Of a stretch of 64,000 bases of DNA, positions 16,743 to 25,693 are shown piece after piece (position 1 is the stretch's first letter; the number at the start of each line of letters is the position of its first letter). Under the pieces are notes generated by a model that worked only from the letters and a program-made list of their open reading frames with translations, searched no databases and had not been told where the DNA came from. The DNA is from Ruegeria sp. 6PALISEP08 (lineage in GTDB: Bacteria; Pseudomonadota; Alphaproteobacteria; Rhodobacterales; Rhodobacteraceae): assembly GCF_001238295.1 (NCBI RefSeq), contig NZ_LGXZ01000008.1:1-64000 (forward strand). The letters are read 5' to 3'. The position numbers were made by a program, and so were the translations under genes.

Positions 16743-18074
16743 TTACTCGGCCGGCGTGGCGTCGGCGTCAGCCTTGCCATAATGCGCGTTGAAGTCTTCT
16801 TCGATCGTCTCGGGCTGTGCCAGAGGCTTCTCGATCACACCGAGGATCGGCAGGATCACGAAGAAATAGGCGAACCAGTAGGCGGACGCGATCAGCGAGA
16901 AGGTCGCATAGGGCTCTTCCGCAGGCATCGCACCCAGCCACATCAGGGCAAAGAAGTCGATGATCAGCAGGTAGAACCACCATTTGAACATCGGACGGTA
17001 CTTGCCCGAACGCACGCTCGACGTGTCCAGCCAGGGCGCCAGCGCCATAGCCAGGATCGCACCGAACATCGCGATCACACCAAAGAACTTGGCGTCGACG
17101 ATGCCGCCGGTGATGAAGCTGGCGAACTGAACAACCCAGACCTCACCGGTGAAGGCCCGCAGGATCGCGTAGAACGGCAGGAAGTACCATTCGGGCACGA
17201 TATGCGCCGGTGTCACCAGCGGGTTGGCTTCGATGTAGTTGTCCGGGTGGCCCAGATAGTTCGGCATGTAGCCGACGATGGCCCAGAACACGACCAGGAT
17301 AACGGCCAGCGCGAACAGGTCCTTGATCACGAAATATGGCCAGAACGGCAGCGTGTCTTTCTCGGCCTCGGCTTTCGAGCCACGGCGAACCTCAACACCT
17401 GTCGGGTTGTTGTTGCCGGTGGTGTGGAAAGCCCAGATGTGCACGATCACCAGCGCCGCGATAACGAAAGGCAGCAGGTAGTGCAGCGAGAAGAAGCGGT
17501 TCAGCGTGGCATTGTCCACCGCGGGTCCGCCCAGCAACCAGGTCTGGATCGCTTCGCCGACAAACGGGATCGCGCCAAACAGGCCGGTGATAACAGTCGC
17601 ACCCCAGAAGGACATCTGACCCCAGGGCAGAACGTAGCCCATGAAGGCAGTGCCCATCATCATCAGATAGATCAGCATACCGATGATCCACGTGATCTCA
17701 CGCGGGGCTTTGTACGAACCGTAGAACAGGCCGCGGAAGATATGGATGTAGACCGCAACAAAGAACAGCGAAGCGCCATTCATGTGAATGTAGCGCAGCA
17801 TATAGCCGCCATTCACGTTGCGCATGATGTGCTCGATGCTGGCGAAGGCCAGATCGACATGTGGGGTATAGTGCATCACCAGAACGATACCGGTGACGAT
17901 TTGCAGCGCCAGGCAGAAGGCCAGGACGATGCCCCAGATCCACCACCAGTTCAGGTTCTTGGGGGTTGGGATCATCAGGGTGTCATACAGCAGGCCGACG
18001 ATCGGCAGACGGCTGTTCAGCCACTTCTCGCCGTTTGACTTCGGCTCGTAGTGATCGTGGGGAATTCCGGACAT
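16743..18074 (-). CDS. petB: Cytochrome b of the bc1 complex
   Basis: The 443-residue subunit has eight transmembrane helices and carries hemes bL and bH and the quinol-oxidising and quinone-reducing sites. The family signatures [21 protein letters not shown] (residues about 135-155) and [14 protein letters not shown] are clear; PEWY is the Qo-site motif. The start at 18074 is chosen because it follows a GGGAG site and gives [12 protein letters not shown], the usual alphaproteobacterial N terminus. The Rieske stop is 14 bases upstream. Confidence 0.96.
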   Translation of the reverse strand: MSGIPHDHYEPKSNGEKWLNSRLPIVGLLYDTLMIPTPKNLNWWWIWGIVLAFCLALQIVTGIVLVMHYTPHVDLAFASIEHIMRNVNGGYMLRYIHMNGASLFFVAVYIHIFRGLFYGSYKAPREITWIIGMLIYLMMMGTAFMGYVLPWGQMSFWGATVITGLFGAIPFVGEAIQTWLLGGPAVDNATLNRFFSLHYLLPFVIAALVIVHIWAFHTTGNNNPTGVEVRRGSKAEAEKDTLPFWPYFVIKDLFALAVILVVFWAIVGYMPNYLGHPDNYIEANPLVTPAHIVPEWYFLPFYAILRAFTGEVWVVQFASFITGGIVDAKFFGVIAMFGAILAMALAPWLDTSSVRSGKYRPMFKWWFYLLIIDFFALMWLGAMPAEEPYATFSLIASAYWFAYFFVILPILGVIEKPLAQPETIEEDFNAHYGKADADATPAE

Positions 18075-18088
18075 AAACTGGGTCTCCC

Positions 18089-18673
18089 TTAGCCGAGTTT
18101 GATGGTTGTTGCGTCGACCCACTCAACAGGCGGGACAGGCAGGTTCTCAGGCGCGGGGCCTTTACGGATACGACCGGCAAGGTCGTAGTGCGAACCGTGG
18201 CAGGGGCAGAACCAGCCACCAAAGTCGCCAGCATCTCCCAGAGGCACACAACCGAGGTGCGTACATACGCCCATCTGAACGATCCAGGCACCTGCCGCTT
18301 CGCCTTCGGGCGAAGGCATCACGCGGTTGGCGTCAGTTGCAGGTGCATCCGGATTCAGGTTGAAGTTCCGTGCCAGCGGATCAGGCAGGTTGCCAACGGC
18401 TTCCTCGTCCTGCTGCTGCGCGTCGGCAATCTCGGCACCAGTGCGGTGGCGGATAAAGACGGGTTTGCCCAGCCACTTAACGGTCAGCTGTGTACCCGGC
18501 TCGACCCCGCTTACATCCGTGCGGATCGACGACAGCGCCTGCACGTCTGCTGACGGGTTCATTTGGTTGATCAGGGGCCATACGGCTGCACCCGTCGCAA
18601 CGACACCTGCGCCGCCAGCGACGTAATACAGGAAATCTCTGCGGGTGCCTTCGTGGTCTTCTGCGTGGGACAC
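18089..18673 (-). CDS. petA: Rieske iron-sulfur protein of the bc1 complex
   Basis: The 194-residue protein starts from GTG at 18673, preceded by CCGGAGA. A Tat-type N terminus ([15 protein letters not shown]) gives a membrane anchor. The [2Fe-2S] ligands are in [11 protein letters not shown] and [10 protein letters not shown], the two standard boxes. The protein swings between cytochrome b and cytochrome c1. The upstream ORF extension to 18712 has no support. As first gene of petABC it is preceded by a 464-bp region shared with cycA, which reads away from it. Confidence 0.95.
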   Translation of the reverse strand: MSHAEDHEGTRRDFLYYVAGGAGVVATGAAVWPLINQMNPSADVQALSSIRTDVSGVEPGTQLTVKWLGKPVFIRHRTGAEIADAQQQDEEAVGNLPDPLARNFNLNPDAPATDANRVMPSPEGEAAGAWIVQMGVCTHLGCVPLGDAGDFGGWFCPCHGSHYDLAGRIRKGPAPENLPVPPVEWVDATTIKLG

Positions 18674-19137
18674 GAGGTTATCTCCGGTTGTCTGGCGCCC
18701 GCGGACGGGCAAAAAGCTCGCGCACCGCGTGAAAGCGGCGTCTTAAACGCGCTTACTATCGGGGAGAATAGTGTTCGTCCAGCGTTCATAAACGCGCAAT
18801 ACGCCGCATGTGCCGCTTCATATGGCTACCGGAGCTGTTTTTTTGGTGAATCTCGCGCTCAACTTTGTTCGTGAGCTCGAATCAGGCCAGCTTGATTCGA
18901 TTGCCAGCGCATGCCCTCAATACGTTCTAACAGGTATGTATTTTTCATTTTGTGCACCACTGATTTGCGCGTTGGATGCTCACAATCAAGCCGGCAGGAA
19001 CTGGATTGTTTTCAGGAAAATCATATTCCCGAAATAGATGATTTAAATTGCAAATTGTGCACTTTTACTTCGTTGCACTTTTTGCGCGAATACAGGACAG
19101 CAGGCAAAACGCGCGAACTCCAGTAAGGAGACCCCCC
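18674..19137. promoter_or_regulatory. Divergent control region between petABC and the cytochrome c2 gene
   Basis: This 464-bp region has no convincing gene. It is more AT-rich than its flanks, especially near 18830-19080. It must contain outward promoters for petABC (left) and the cytochrome c2 gene (right). The petP/petR regulator pair at 29.9-31.2 kb is the natural candidate to act here, by analogy with Rhodobacter capsulatus. No operator was identified by eye. Confidence 0.5.
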
Positions 19138-19581
19138 ATGTCAAAAACCCTCCTGGCCACTGCTGTGTTTACATTGGCCCTATCCAATCAGGCCCTTGCC
19201 GCAGGTGATCCCGAAAAGGGAAAGGCGATGTATAACCGCTGCTCCTCGTGCCATGCCATCATCAAGGACGGAGAAGTGCTGGTCAAAGGTGGAATCACCG
19301 GGCCGAATCTCTATGGCGTTATCGGGCGAGTCGCCGGATCCGAGAACGACTACCGTTATGGTAGTGAACGCTTGCCGGTTGGAATGTTCACCGATGACAT
19401 GATCCGCGCCGGTGAAGAAGGTTTGGTCTGGACCGAAGAAAACATTGCGGCCTACTCCAAAGACCCGATCGGGTTCATCAAGGACTACCTCGATGACGAT
19501 ACCGCCCGCCCAAACATGAGCGTCAAGCTCAAGAAGGGTGCAGAAGATATCGCCGCGTATCTGGCGACGTTCAGCCAGTAA
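19138..19581 (+). CDS. cycA: Cytochrome c2-type class I cytochrome c
   Basis: The 147-residue periplasmic electron carrier links the bc1 complex to cytochrome oxidase. It has a signal peptide of about 21 residues (ending ALAAG). The heme-binding box CSSCH is at about residues 36-40. The sixth ligand Met lies near the C terminus in RPNMSVKLKK. The ATG at 19138 follows TAAGGAGA, while the long upstream frame extension has no ribosome site. Placement beside petABC, reading away from it, fits the functional link. The symbol is by analogy with Rhodobacter. Confidence 0.88.
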   Translation: MSKTLLATAVFTLALSNQALAAGDPEKGKAMYNRCSSCHAIIKDGEVLVKGGITGPNLYGVIGRVAGSENDYRYGSERLPVGMFTDDMIRAGEEGLVWTEENIAAYSKDPIGFIKDYLDDDTARPNMSVKLKKGAEDIAAYLATFSQ

Positions 19582-19603
19582 CGCAGGCGCGGCTGCGGAT
19601 GCC

Positions 19604-20212
19604 TTAGCCCGGTGGGCGGGTGGCCACCATACTGGGTCGCTCGCCAAATTCCGCAAACCAGGTTGCAAGCGCATCATTGCCCTCGCGCCAACCCCGCGCA
19701 TCGTGGCGCAGATCCAGATAGCCCAGCGCGCAGCCGACAGCGACCTGCCCCATGTCCAGCGGGCCGGACAAATGCGCCATCCAGCGCTGGTTCAGAACCG
19801 CGCAAGCACGATCGATCTTGACCCACTGCGACTCGATCCAGGCGTTCCACTTTTTGTCTTCTGGGCGCAGACGATCCTCGTAAGTCATCAAAAGGGCCGC
19901 ATCCAGAATCCCATCGGCCAGCGCCTCGAGCGTCAGAACGTCCCAACGACCAGCATTCTCAGGATAAAGCTTTCCGCCGGAACGGGCATCCAGAAATGCG
20001 CAGATCACGCGGCTATCGAACAATGTCGGACCATCCGGGCGTTCCAGCGCCGGAACTTTGGTCAAAGGCGCCTTGCTGACCAGCGACTCAGCCGGTGCAA
20101 TCGGCGTTCCAGCCACCGTCTCCAGCTCAACATCTTCAAGCTGATCTGTTTCATGCAGCAAAACCATGACTTTGCGCACATAGGGCGACGTCAGACTGTG
20201 GTAGAGTTTCAT
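19604..20212 (-). CDS. Glutathione S-transferase family protein
   Basis: The 202-residue protein has an N-terminal thioredoxin-like domain (residues 1-80), with SPYVRKVMV for the catalytic Ser/Cys helix and the cis-Pro box KVPALERPDG, then LFDSRVICAFLD for glutathione gamma-glutamyl binding. An all-alpha C-terminal domain follows. It is likely a cytoplasmic detoxification enzyme, with unknown substrate. It is on the minus strand, 70 bases after the PaiB-like gene ends. Confidence 0.85.
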   Translation of the reverse strand: MKLYHSLTSPYVRKVMVLLHETDQLEDVELETVAGTPIAPAESLVSKAPLTKVPALERPDGPTLFDSRVICAFLDARSGGKLYPENAGRWDVLTLEALADGILDAALLMTYEDRLRPEDKKWNAWIESQWVKIDRACAVLNQRWMAHLSGPLDMGQVAVGCALGYLDLRHDARGWREGNDALATWFAEFGERPSMVATRPPG

Positions 20213-20282
20213 CGGCGGACTCCCTGTTTGCGCCGACCTTACAGGAGGTCCGCAAAAACAAAAGACTACACTTTACCGACGG

Positions 20283-20897
20283 CTAAGCCTTGTGCATCAA
20301 CTCTTGCAGAGCCGTCAGTTCGGACCCGACCCCCGAGGACGCAACCTGTTCAGATGCCCGGGCGCGCGCATCATCGGTCTTGTTCTGGCTCAACTTCCAT
20401 GTGCCCTGAATATCCTCGACCTGCATTCGGCATGGCACGATCATCCGCATCATCTTGGTCAGAGCCTCGTCTGACATCTTGCCCGTACCCCATGGCAGTT
20501 TAGGCAGCAGGCGCTCTTCAAAGAAAGCCGATTGCCTGTTCAAAAGATCCAACATCTCGTCCTGTGGACGCAGCTCCAGCTGCCCGGTCAAATGCACGGC
20601 CACGTAGTTCCAGGTCGGAACCTGATCCTCCACCTCATACCAATCCGGCGAGATATACCCATCTGGCCCTTGCACCGCGATCTTGACGTTTTTCGGCGTG
20701 CGCAGCGCCCGCACGATGGGATTTGAGCGTACAAGATGCAGCTCGACCACCCGACCATCATCTGACAAAAGAAACGGCACGTGGCTCAACAGGGGGGCAC
20801 CAACCGCAGATAATGCCAGCACGCCGAATCCTCGGTCACGTGCAAAATCAATGTGGCGCGCGCGGTCCTCGGCGCGGAAGGCGGGGTTCGGGTGCAT
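20283..20897 (-). CDS. PaiB-type FMN-binding negative transcriptional regulator
   Basis: Starting at the ATG at 20897, directly behind AGGAGG, gives 204 residues. PaiB-family proteins have a split-barrel FMN-binding fold; the Bacillus protein represses sporulation and protease genes. Conserved phrases are FGVLALSAVGAPLLSHVPF, SNPIVRAL and PTWNYVAVHLTG. The long upstream frame extension runs through the FMN riboswitch on the opposite strand and is not real. The gene is divergent from ribH2, so an FMN-binding protein and an FMN synthesis gene share one control region. Confidence 0.88.
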   Translation of the reverse strand: MHPNPAFRAEDRARHIDFARDRGFGVLALSAVGAPLLSHVPFLLSDDGRVVELHLVRSNPIVRALRTPKNVKIAVQGPDGYISPDWYEVEDQVPTWNYVAVHLTGQLELRPQDEMLDLLNRQSAFFEERLLPKLPWGTGKMSDEALTKMMRMIVPCRMQVEDIQGTWKLSQNKTDDARARASEQVASSGVGSELTALQELMHKA

Positions 20898-20955
20898 GGT
20901 GGTCCTCCTGTCAAATCTGTTGCAGACAGGGTCCGATCTATGCAAGGTCCAACTT

Positions 20956-21148
20956 GTTCTCAGGGCGGGGCGAAATTCCCCACCGGCGGTATGCGGGCGA
21001 TGATCCGTAAGCCCGCGAGCGGCCCCGCAGTGTCTACGATCCGAAAAGTGGAAACCGGTTTTCGGACAAATTGTAGAAGCACCAAAGGGTGTCAGCAGAT
21101 CTGGTGAGAAGCCAGAGCCGACGGTTACAGTCCGGATGAAAGAGAACG
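20956..21148 (+). promoter_or_regulatory. FMN riboswitch (RFN element) upstream of ribH2
   Basis: The 5' core GTTCTCAGGGCGGGGCGAAA at about 20956 and the closing TCCGGATGAAAGAGAAC at about 21131-21147 are the hallmark ends of the RFN aptamer. Conserved internal pieces are CCCACCGGCGGT, GCCCGCGAGCG and CAGATCTGGTGAGAAGCCAGAGCC. The distance between the helix ends is longer than usual because of an extended variable arm (21030-21085). FMN binding should repress the riboflavin gene downstream. Confidence 0.95.
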
Positions 21149-21210
21149 TGTGAGTAGCGCCGCCCAGCGGCGTGCTTGCCCGTGATCGCCTTGGGTGACG
21201 TGTCATACCG

Positions 21211-21254
21211 TGCTGGCGGTAAAAAGTGAGAATCGATTTTCGCGACCGCCAGCA
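21211..21254 (+). promoter_or_regulatory. Hairpin between FMN riboswitch and ribH2 ribosome site
   Basis: A perfect 10-bp stem (TGCTGGCGGT / ACCGCCAGCA, 21211-21220 and 21245-21254) encloses a 24-base loop that can itself pair. It lies 13 bases before the AAAGGAGA of ribH2. It lacks a T-run, so it may be part of an expression platform that controls translation or termination. This is inferred from position. Confidence 0.55.
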
Positions 21255-21277
21255 GGCCACCAAACTGAAAGGAGATC

Positions 21278-21721
21278 ATGATGACACACACCCGCTATGC
21301 CTTCATCAAAGCCAACTGGCATTCCGATATCGTCGACCGCGCGTTGGATGGGTTTTTGGAGCTCATTCCCGCCGATCAGGTCGATGTCTTCGATGTCCCC
21401 GGCGCGTTCGAAATGCCCCTGCTGGCCCGCGACCTGGCCCAAACCGGCAAATACGCAGCCGTTACCTGTGCCGCTTTTGTCGTCGATGGCGGCATCTACA
21501 GGCACGATTTCGTCGCACAGGCCGTCGTCGATGGATTGATGCGCGCTGGAATGGACACGGGTATACCCGTCCTGTCCGTCTCGCTGACGCCGCATCAATA
21601 TCAGGAGACCGACCACCACAACGCCATCTACCGCGACCATTTCGTTCAGAAAGGGCGCGAAGCGGCTCAGGCCGCGCTGATGATCGCAGACACCCGCGCG
21701 AAAGTCGCGCAGGCCGCCTGA
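21278..21721 (+). CDS. ribH: 6,7-dimethyl-8-ribityllumazine synthase, type 2
   Basis: The 147-residue protein condenses 5-amino-6-ribitylaminouracil with 3,4-dihydroxy-2-butanone 4-phosphate, the penultimate step of riboflavin synthesis. Family features: FIKANWHSDIVDRALDGF (substrate pocket Trp), DVPGAFEMPLLAR, GGIYRHDFV and QKGREAAQAAL. The short, RibH2-like sequence matches the decameric type of Brucella and Rhizobiales. It follows an FMN riboswitch, which is usual for RibH2. The start could be either of two adjacent ATGs (21278 or 21281), both placed near AAAGGAGA. Confidence 0.95.
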   Translation: MMTHTRYAFIKANWHSDIVDRALDGFLELIPADQVDVFDVPGAFEMPLLARDLAQTGKYAAVTCAAFVVDGGIYRHDFVAQAVVDGLMRAGMDTGIPVLSVSLTPHQYQETDHHNAIYRDHFVQKGREAAQAALMIADTRAKVAQAA

Positions 21722-21743
21722 GCTTCATCTTTTCCCAAATACT
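21722..21743. repeat. Weak copy of the CTTCATC intergenic element after ribH
   Basis: CTTCATCTTTTCCCAAATACTC follows the ribH stop directly. It resembles the start of the element after mtaB (CTTCATCTGGCCAAAAATAT). Only this half is recognisable. Confidence 0.35.
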
Positions 21744-21846
21744 CAAATGCGCCGCCCACCGGGCGGCGTTCACGTCATCAAAGGCCAAATCCGCTTGAGG
21801 CCGGGGGCCTTGCCCGCTAATCACAACCCTCAAAGGAGTACACCCC

Positions 21847-22947
21847 ATGTCGATGAACAGCTTTGGACATCTTTTCCGCGTCACCACTTGGGGTGAAAGC
21901 CACGGCCCTGCTTTGGGCGCCACGGTCGACGGGTGCCCTCCGGGCGTTGCAATCGACGAAGCCATGATCCAGCACTGGCTGGACAAGCGCAAACCGGGGC
22001 AGAACAAGTTCACCACCCAACGGCGCGAACCCGATCAGGTGAAAATCCTCTCGGGCGTGTTTGAGGGCCAGACTACTGGCACACCCGTCCAACTGATGAT
22101 CGAGAACACCGATCAACGGTCGAAAGACTACGGTGATATCATGGACAAGTTTCGTCCGGGCCACGCCGATATCACTTACTGGCAGAAATACGGGATCCGC
22201 GACTATCGCGGTGGCGGGCGCAGTTCGGCGCGGGAAACCGCGTCACGTGTCGCCGCTGGAGGACTGGCACGCGAGGCGATTAAGCAGATTGCGCCCAATG
22301 TGCAGATCTCGGGTTACATGACCCAGATCGGACCGCATAAGATTGATCGCGCTAAGTTCGACTGGTCTCAGATCGAACAGAACCCGTTCTGGACGCCCGA
22401 CGCATCAGCCGCAGAAGATTGGGCCGCGTATCTGGACGACCTGCGTAAGTCCGGCAACTCAGTCGGTGCCGTAGTCGAGGTCGTCGCGCGTGGTGTCCCC
22501 GCCGGGATCGGTGCGCCAGTATATGCCAAGTTAGACACTGATCTGGCCGCCTCGATGATGTCCATCAACGCCGTCAAGGGCGTCGAGATTGGCGAAGGCA
22601 TGGCTGCCGCTGAACTGACAGGCGAAGCCAACGCGGATGAAATCTTCATGGGCCAGAATGGTCCACAATACAGCTCGAACCACTCCGGTGGCATTCTGGG
22701 CGGTATCTCGACCGGACAAGACATCGTGGTGCGTTTCGCGGTCAAGCCGACCTCGTCAATCCTGACAACACGAAAGACAATCACGAAATCGGGCGAGGAA
22801 ACCGAGATCATTACCAAAGGCCGTCATGACCCCTGCGTTGGTATCCGAGCCGTTCCAGTGGGGGAGGCGATGATGGCCTGCGTGATCCTCGACCACCTGC
22901 TGCTGCATCGTGGCCAGATCGGAGAGAACCGTGGACGGATCGGCTGA
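21847..22947 (+). CDS. aroC: Chorismate synthase
   Basis: The 366-residue, FMN-dependent last enzyme of the shikimate pathway makes chorismate from EPSP. Signatures are [19 protein letters not shown] at the N terminus, [16 protein letters not shown] (residues about 122-137), and the C-terminal [17 protein letters not shown]. The ATG at 21847 is preceded by AAAGGAGT. It follows ribH by about 125 bases and overlaps the HD-domain gene by 17 bases. FMN dependence of this enzyme is a functional link with the FMN-controlled neighbour upstream. Confidence 0.97.
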   Translation: MSMNSFGHLFRVTTWGESHGPALGATVDGCPPGVAIDEAMIQHWLDKRKPGQNKFTTQRREPDQVKILSGVFEGQTTGTPVQLMIENTDQRSKDYGDIMDKFRPGHADITYWQKYGIRDYRGGGRSSARETASRVAAGGLAREAIKQIAPNVQISGYMTQIGPHKIDRAKFDWSQIEQNPFWTPDASAAEDWAAYLDDLRKSGNSVGAVVEVVARGVPAGIGAPVYAKLDTDLAASMMSINAVKGVEIGEGMAAAELTGEANADEIFMGQNGPQYSSNHSGGILGGISTGQDIVVRFAVKPTSSILTTRKTITKSGEETEIITKGRHDPCVGIRAVPVGEAMMACVILDHLLLHRGQIGENRGRIG

Positions 22948-23593
22948 TCTGCGCACGCGCCTGCGGGCGGTGGTCGCGCACCGCATGGAAACCGATCCGG
23001 CCCATGATCTGGCCCATCTGGATCGTGTTTGGACCAACGCGCAGGCCATCGCGGATAAAAAAACCGATATGTCGGTTTTGCTGGCCGCAAGTTATCTGCA
23101 TGATCTTGTAAATCTGCCAAAGGACGATCCGGACCGGCATCTGGCCTCTCGCAGATCCGCAGCGATATCAGAGCCTATTTTGGCGGAACTAGGATATAAT
23201 TCGACCCAGATCCGTGCCATCCAACACGCGATCGAAGCCCATAGCTTCTCGGCCAATATCATCCCAAAAACGGCCGAAGCGCGCATTCTGCGCGATGCAG
23301 ATCGACTTGACGCCTTGGGTGCCATCGGTATCGCCCGTAACTTTTCCGTCTCCGGTGCTTTGGGGCGCACACTTTATGATCCGGCAGATCCTTTTGCCCA
23401 AAACCGGTCTCTGGACGACCTGCATTTCTCACTCGACCATTGGAAGGTCAAGCTGCTGTCCCTGCCCGGTGACATGCTGACCGAGACCGGAAGGCAGATT
23501 GCCGAACAACGCACCGAGCGTATGATCCGCTTTCTTAAAGAATTCGCCGAAGAAATCGGCAATTCCCTGCCTCAATCCTGGGTGAATAACTAA
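22931..23593 (+). CDS. HD-domain phosphohydrolase
   Basis: The 220-residue protein begins with GTG at 22931, behind GGAGAG. An HD superfamily metal site is visible: [10 protein letters not shown] (early His-Asp), [13 protein letters not shown] (the HD dyad), AIEAHSF and [10 protein letters not shown]. The layout matches small soluble HD hydrolases of the YpgQ/YedJ kind that act on nucleotides. Substrate is unknown. The start inside the aroC end suggests translational coupling. Confidence 0.85.
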   Translation: MDGSADLRTRLRAVVAHRMETDPAHDLAHLDRVWTNAQAIADKKTDMSVLLAASYLHDLVNLPKDDPDRHLASRRSAAISEPILAELGYNSTQIRAIQHAIEAHSFSANIIPKTAEARILRDADRLDALGAIGIARNFSVSGALGRTLYDPADPFAQNRSLDDLHFSLDHWKVKLLSLPGDMLTETGRQIAEQRTERMIRFLKEFAEEIGNSLPQSWVNN

Positions 23594-23638
23594 ACCCAAC
23601 CGTTGATCTTTGTCCGCCAAAGGCGCAGGTTCGCGCCG

Positions 23639-24574
23639 ATGACAAAACCCTTAACATCGCATCGACCTCTGCTGGCAGTTACGCTGAAACTGGGCGCTCT
23701 GTTCCTTTTCACGTCGATGTCCGCCGTGGTCAAAGCGCTATCGGACGAGTTTCCTCCGGGCCAGTTGGTGTTTTTCCGTTCCCTGTTTGCGATTCCTGTC
23801 ATCATTGTTTGGCTCATCGCGCGTGGAGAGTTGTCCAGAGGCTTTGTGGTCAAGAAACCCATGGGCCATTTCTGGCGCGGTGTTCTGGGAACCGGCGCCA
23901 TGGGGCTTACTTTCACCGGCCTCAGCTTGCTGCCGTTGCCCGAAGTGACGGCAATTGGTTATGCCACGCCAATCTTCACCCTGATTCTGGCTGCTGTGAT
24001 GCTGGGAGAACGGATTCGCCTGATCCGCATCGGCGCGGTGGCTCTTGGCCTGTTAGGGGTCCTGATCATGATTTGGCCGCGCCTGGGCAGCACCGAGATG
24101 GAGGTCGCCGCCACCGTCGGCGCGCTGTGCGTTTTGGGGGCTACTATCGCTCGGGCTTTTGTTCAGATCCATATCCGGCAATTGGTCAAAGTCGATCATC
24201 CTGCAGCAATTGTCTTCTATTTCTCGATGACCGCGACGCTACTGTCGGCGCTGACAGCGTTCTGGGGGTGGTCAATGCCAACGTGGAATCAGGCTCTAAT
24301 TCTGGTCATGATGGGCCTGATCGGCGGGGTTGCGCAGATTCTGGTCACGTCCTCTTACCGCTTTGGTCAGGCTTCGATGCTGGCACCTTATGACTATGCG
24401 ACCATGCTGTTTGCGATTGTGATCGGCTATGTCTGGTTTGACGAACTTCCAACGCTTGCAATCCTGATCGGGGCTGCATTGGTAATCGCCGGCAATGTCG
24501 TTGTGATCTGGCGTGAACACCAGTTGGGGCTCGAGCGCGGCAAGGCCCGGTCGGTTACGGACCCCAAAGCGTGA
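23639..24574 (+). CDS. EamA/DMT-family transporter
   Basis: The 311-residue inner-membrane protein has ten predicted helices arranged as two EamA repeats (residues about 15-145 and 155-295). Typical features are FFRSLFAIP in the first repeat and the YATPIFTLILAAVMLGERIR box. RhaT/YdcZ-like DMT carriers export amino acids or other metabolites; the substrate cannot be told. The ATG at 23639 starts MTKPLTSHRP. It is on the same strand as the HD gene, 45 bases downstream. Confidence 0.88.
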   Translation: MTKPLTSHRPLLAVTLKLGALFLFTSMSAVVKALSDEFPPGQLVFFRSLFAIPVIIVWLIARGELSRGFVVKKPMGHFWRGVLGTGAMGLTFTGLSLLPLPEVTAIGYATPIFTLILAAVMLGERIRLIRIGAVALGLLGVLIMIWPRLGSTEMEVAATVGALCVLGATIARAFVQIHIRQLVKVDHPAAIVFYFSMTATLLSALTAFWGWSMPTWNQALILVMMGLIGGVAQILVTSSYRFGQASMLAPYDYATMLFAIVIGYVWFDELPTLAILIGAALVIAGNVVVIWREHQLGLERGKARSVTDPKA

Positions 24575-24630
24575 CTTTACCTTTTGTAATCTTCCCCTAG
24601 GTTGGGCCGGACAATCAAAGAGGTTCCCCC

Positions 24631-25230
24631 ATGAGCGACACGCAGGATCACAAGGAAAAGATGCAGAAGGTGCAAGCCAAGCACCGCAAGAAAGTGTCCG
24701 AGGCGGTCGACCCCGGTCGCGGTCTGGTTTTGATCAACACCGGCAAGGGCAAAGGCAAATCTTCGGCCGCCTTTGGCGTGGTTATCCGTGCGCTGGGCTG
24801 GGGCCAGAAGGTCGCCGTGGTACAATTCATCAAAGGCAAGTGGAAAACAGGCGAGCGCCGCTTCTTTGAGGAACGCGATCTGGTCACATGGCACACGATG
24901 GGTGAAGGTTTTACCTGGGATACGCAGGATCGCGAGCGCGACATCGCCGCCGCAAACGCCGCTTTCGACAAGGCGCGCGCCCTGATGTCCAGTGGCGAAT
25001 ACGATCTGGTTGTACTGGATGAGATCAACATCGCCCTTCGCTATGAATACTTGACAGTAGAACAAGTGATCGACGGCCTGAACGCGCGGTCGGACAAGAC
25101 CAGTGTGTTCCTAACTGGTCGTGATGCCCCACAGGCGCTGCGAGACTATGCTGATCTGGTCACTGAAATGACCGAAGAAAAACACCCGTTCCAGGCGGGG
25201 ATCAAAGCACAGCGCGGCGTAGACTTTTGA
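24631..25230 (+). CDS. cobO: Cob(I)alamin/cob(I)yrinic acid a,c-diamide adenosyltransferase
   Basis: This 199-residue enzyme transfers the adenosyl group of ATP to cobalt in corrinoids (CobO/BtuR family). The P-loop-like INTGKGKGKSSAAFG (residues 35-49) and the box TWHTMGEGFTWDTQD are diagnostic, and LVVLDEINIALRY is the Walker-B-like motif. The ATG at 24631 follows AGAGGTT. No other cobalamin genes are in the window. Confidence 0.94.
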   Translation: MSDTQDHKEKMQKVQAKHRKKVSEAVDPGRGLVLINTGKGKGKSSAAFGVVIRALGWGQKVAVVQFIKGKWKTGERRFFEERDLVTWHTMGEGFTWDTQDRERDIAAANAAFDKARALMSSGEYDLVVLDEINIALRYEYLTVEQVIDGLNARSDKTSVFLTGRDAPQALRDYADLVTEMTEEKHPFQAGIKAQRGVDF

Positions 25231-25265
25231 TCTGTATCTGACTTAGGCCTTCTGGAGCACGTCAA

Positions 25266-25484
25266 TCAGCCAAAGCGGCTCAGGGTCGTTTCAAGAATCT
25301 GTCTAAGCGAGGCACGTGGGGTAAGATCACCAACTTCTGATCTTTCAGGCGGCGTCGCTTCGACATTGTCGCGGCGCGGCTTTTGGCGGTCGACATAGGC
25401 GCAATAGTCACTGTCGCAACAGGTGCATCCACACGAAGCCAGTGCGTCATGGCGTGCCATTAATTCATCTAGAGACTCGCGCAT
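25266..25484 (-). CDS. Small cysteine-rich protein
   Basis: This 72-residue frame has the motif CGCTCCDSDYC at residues 18-28, with five cysteines that could bind a metal or cluster. The rest is charged, with an amphipathic helix at the C-terminal end (LRQILETTLSRFG). Several in-frame features support coding, but no family is known to me. It is convergent with cobO, and its 3' end is 35 bases away. Confidence 0.55.
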   Translation of the reverse strand: MRESLDELMARHDALASCGCTCCDSDYCAYVDRQKPRRDNVEATPPERSEVGDLTPRASLRQILETTLSRFG

Positions 25485-25648
25485 TTTAACCTCGTTCTGA
25501 TCAGACAGAGTCGTTTCCGGAGCGGCGGCAGGCTCTCACCAAGATCATGCTAAGCCTGCAAACCACCCCGAAACTTTGAGCTTGATGGTACATCATCTGG
25601 CGCCGCCTGCAACCTGACTGTTTTAGTCGGAATTTTCAAGTCAAAAAA

Positions 25649-25671
25649 CACCCCGAAAATAACTCGGGGTG
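25649..25671 (-). terminator. Intrinsic terminator after the phoD-like gene
   Basis: A perfect 8-bp stem, CACCCCGA / TCGGGGTG, with a 7-base loop is followed on the minus strand by TTTTTTGA. It lies about 20 bases past the stop of the phosphodiesterase gene. Confidence 0.85.
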
Positions 25672-25693
25672 CTAGACAGGTTCGTACCGGAAA

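Noticed and set aside
16782-18038. Long 418-residue frame on the plus strand
   Set aside because: It lies wholly antisense to petB, is rich in charged residues with no family pattern, and follows from GC-rich codon use.
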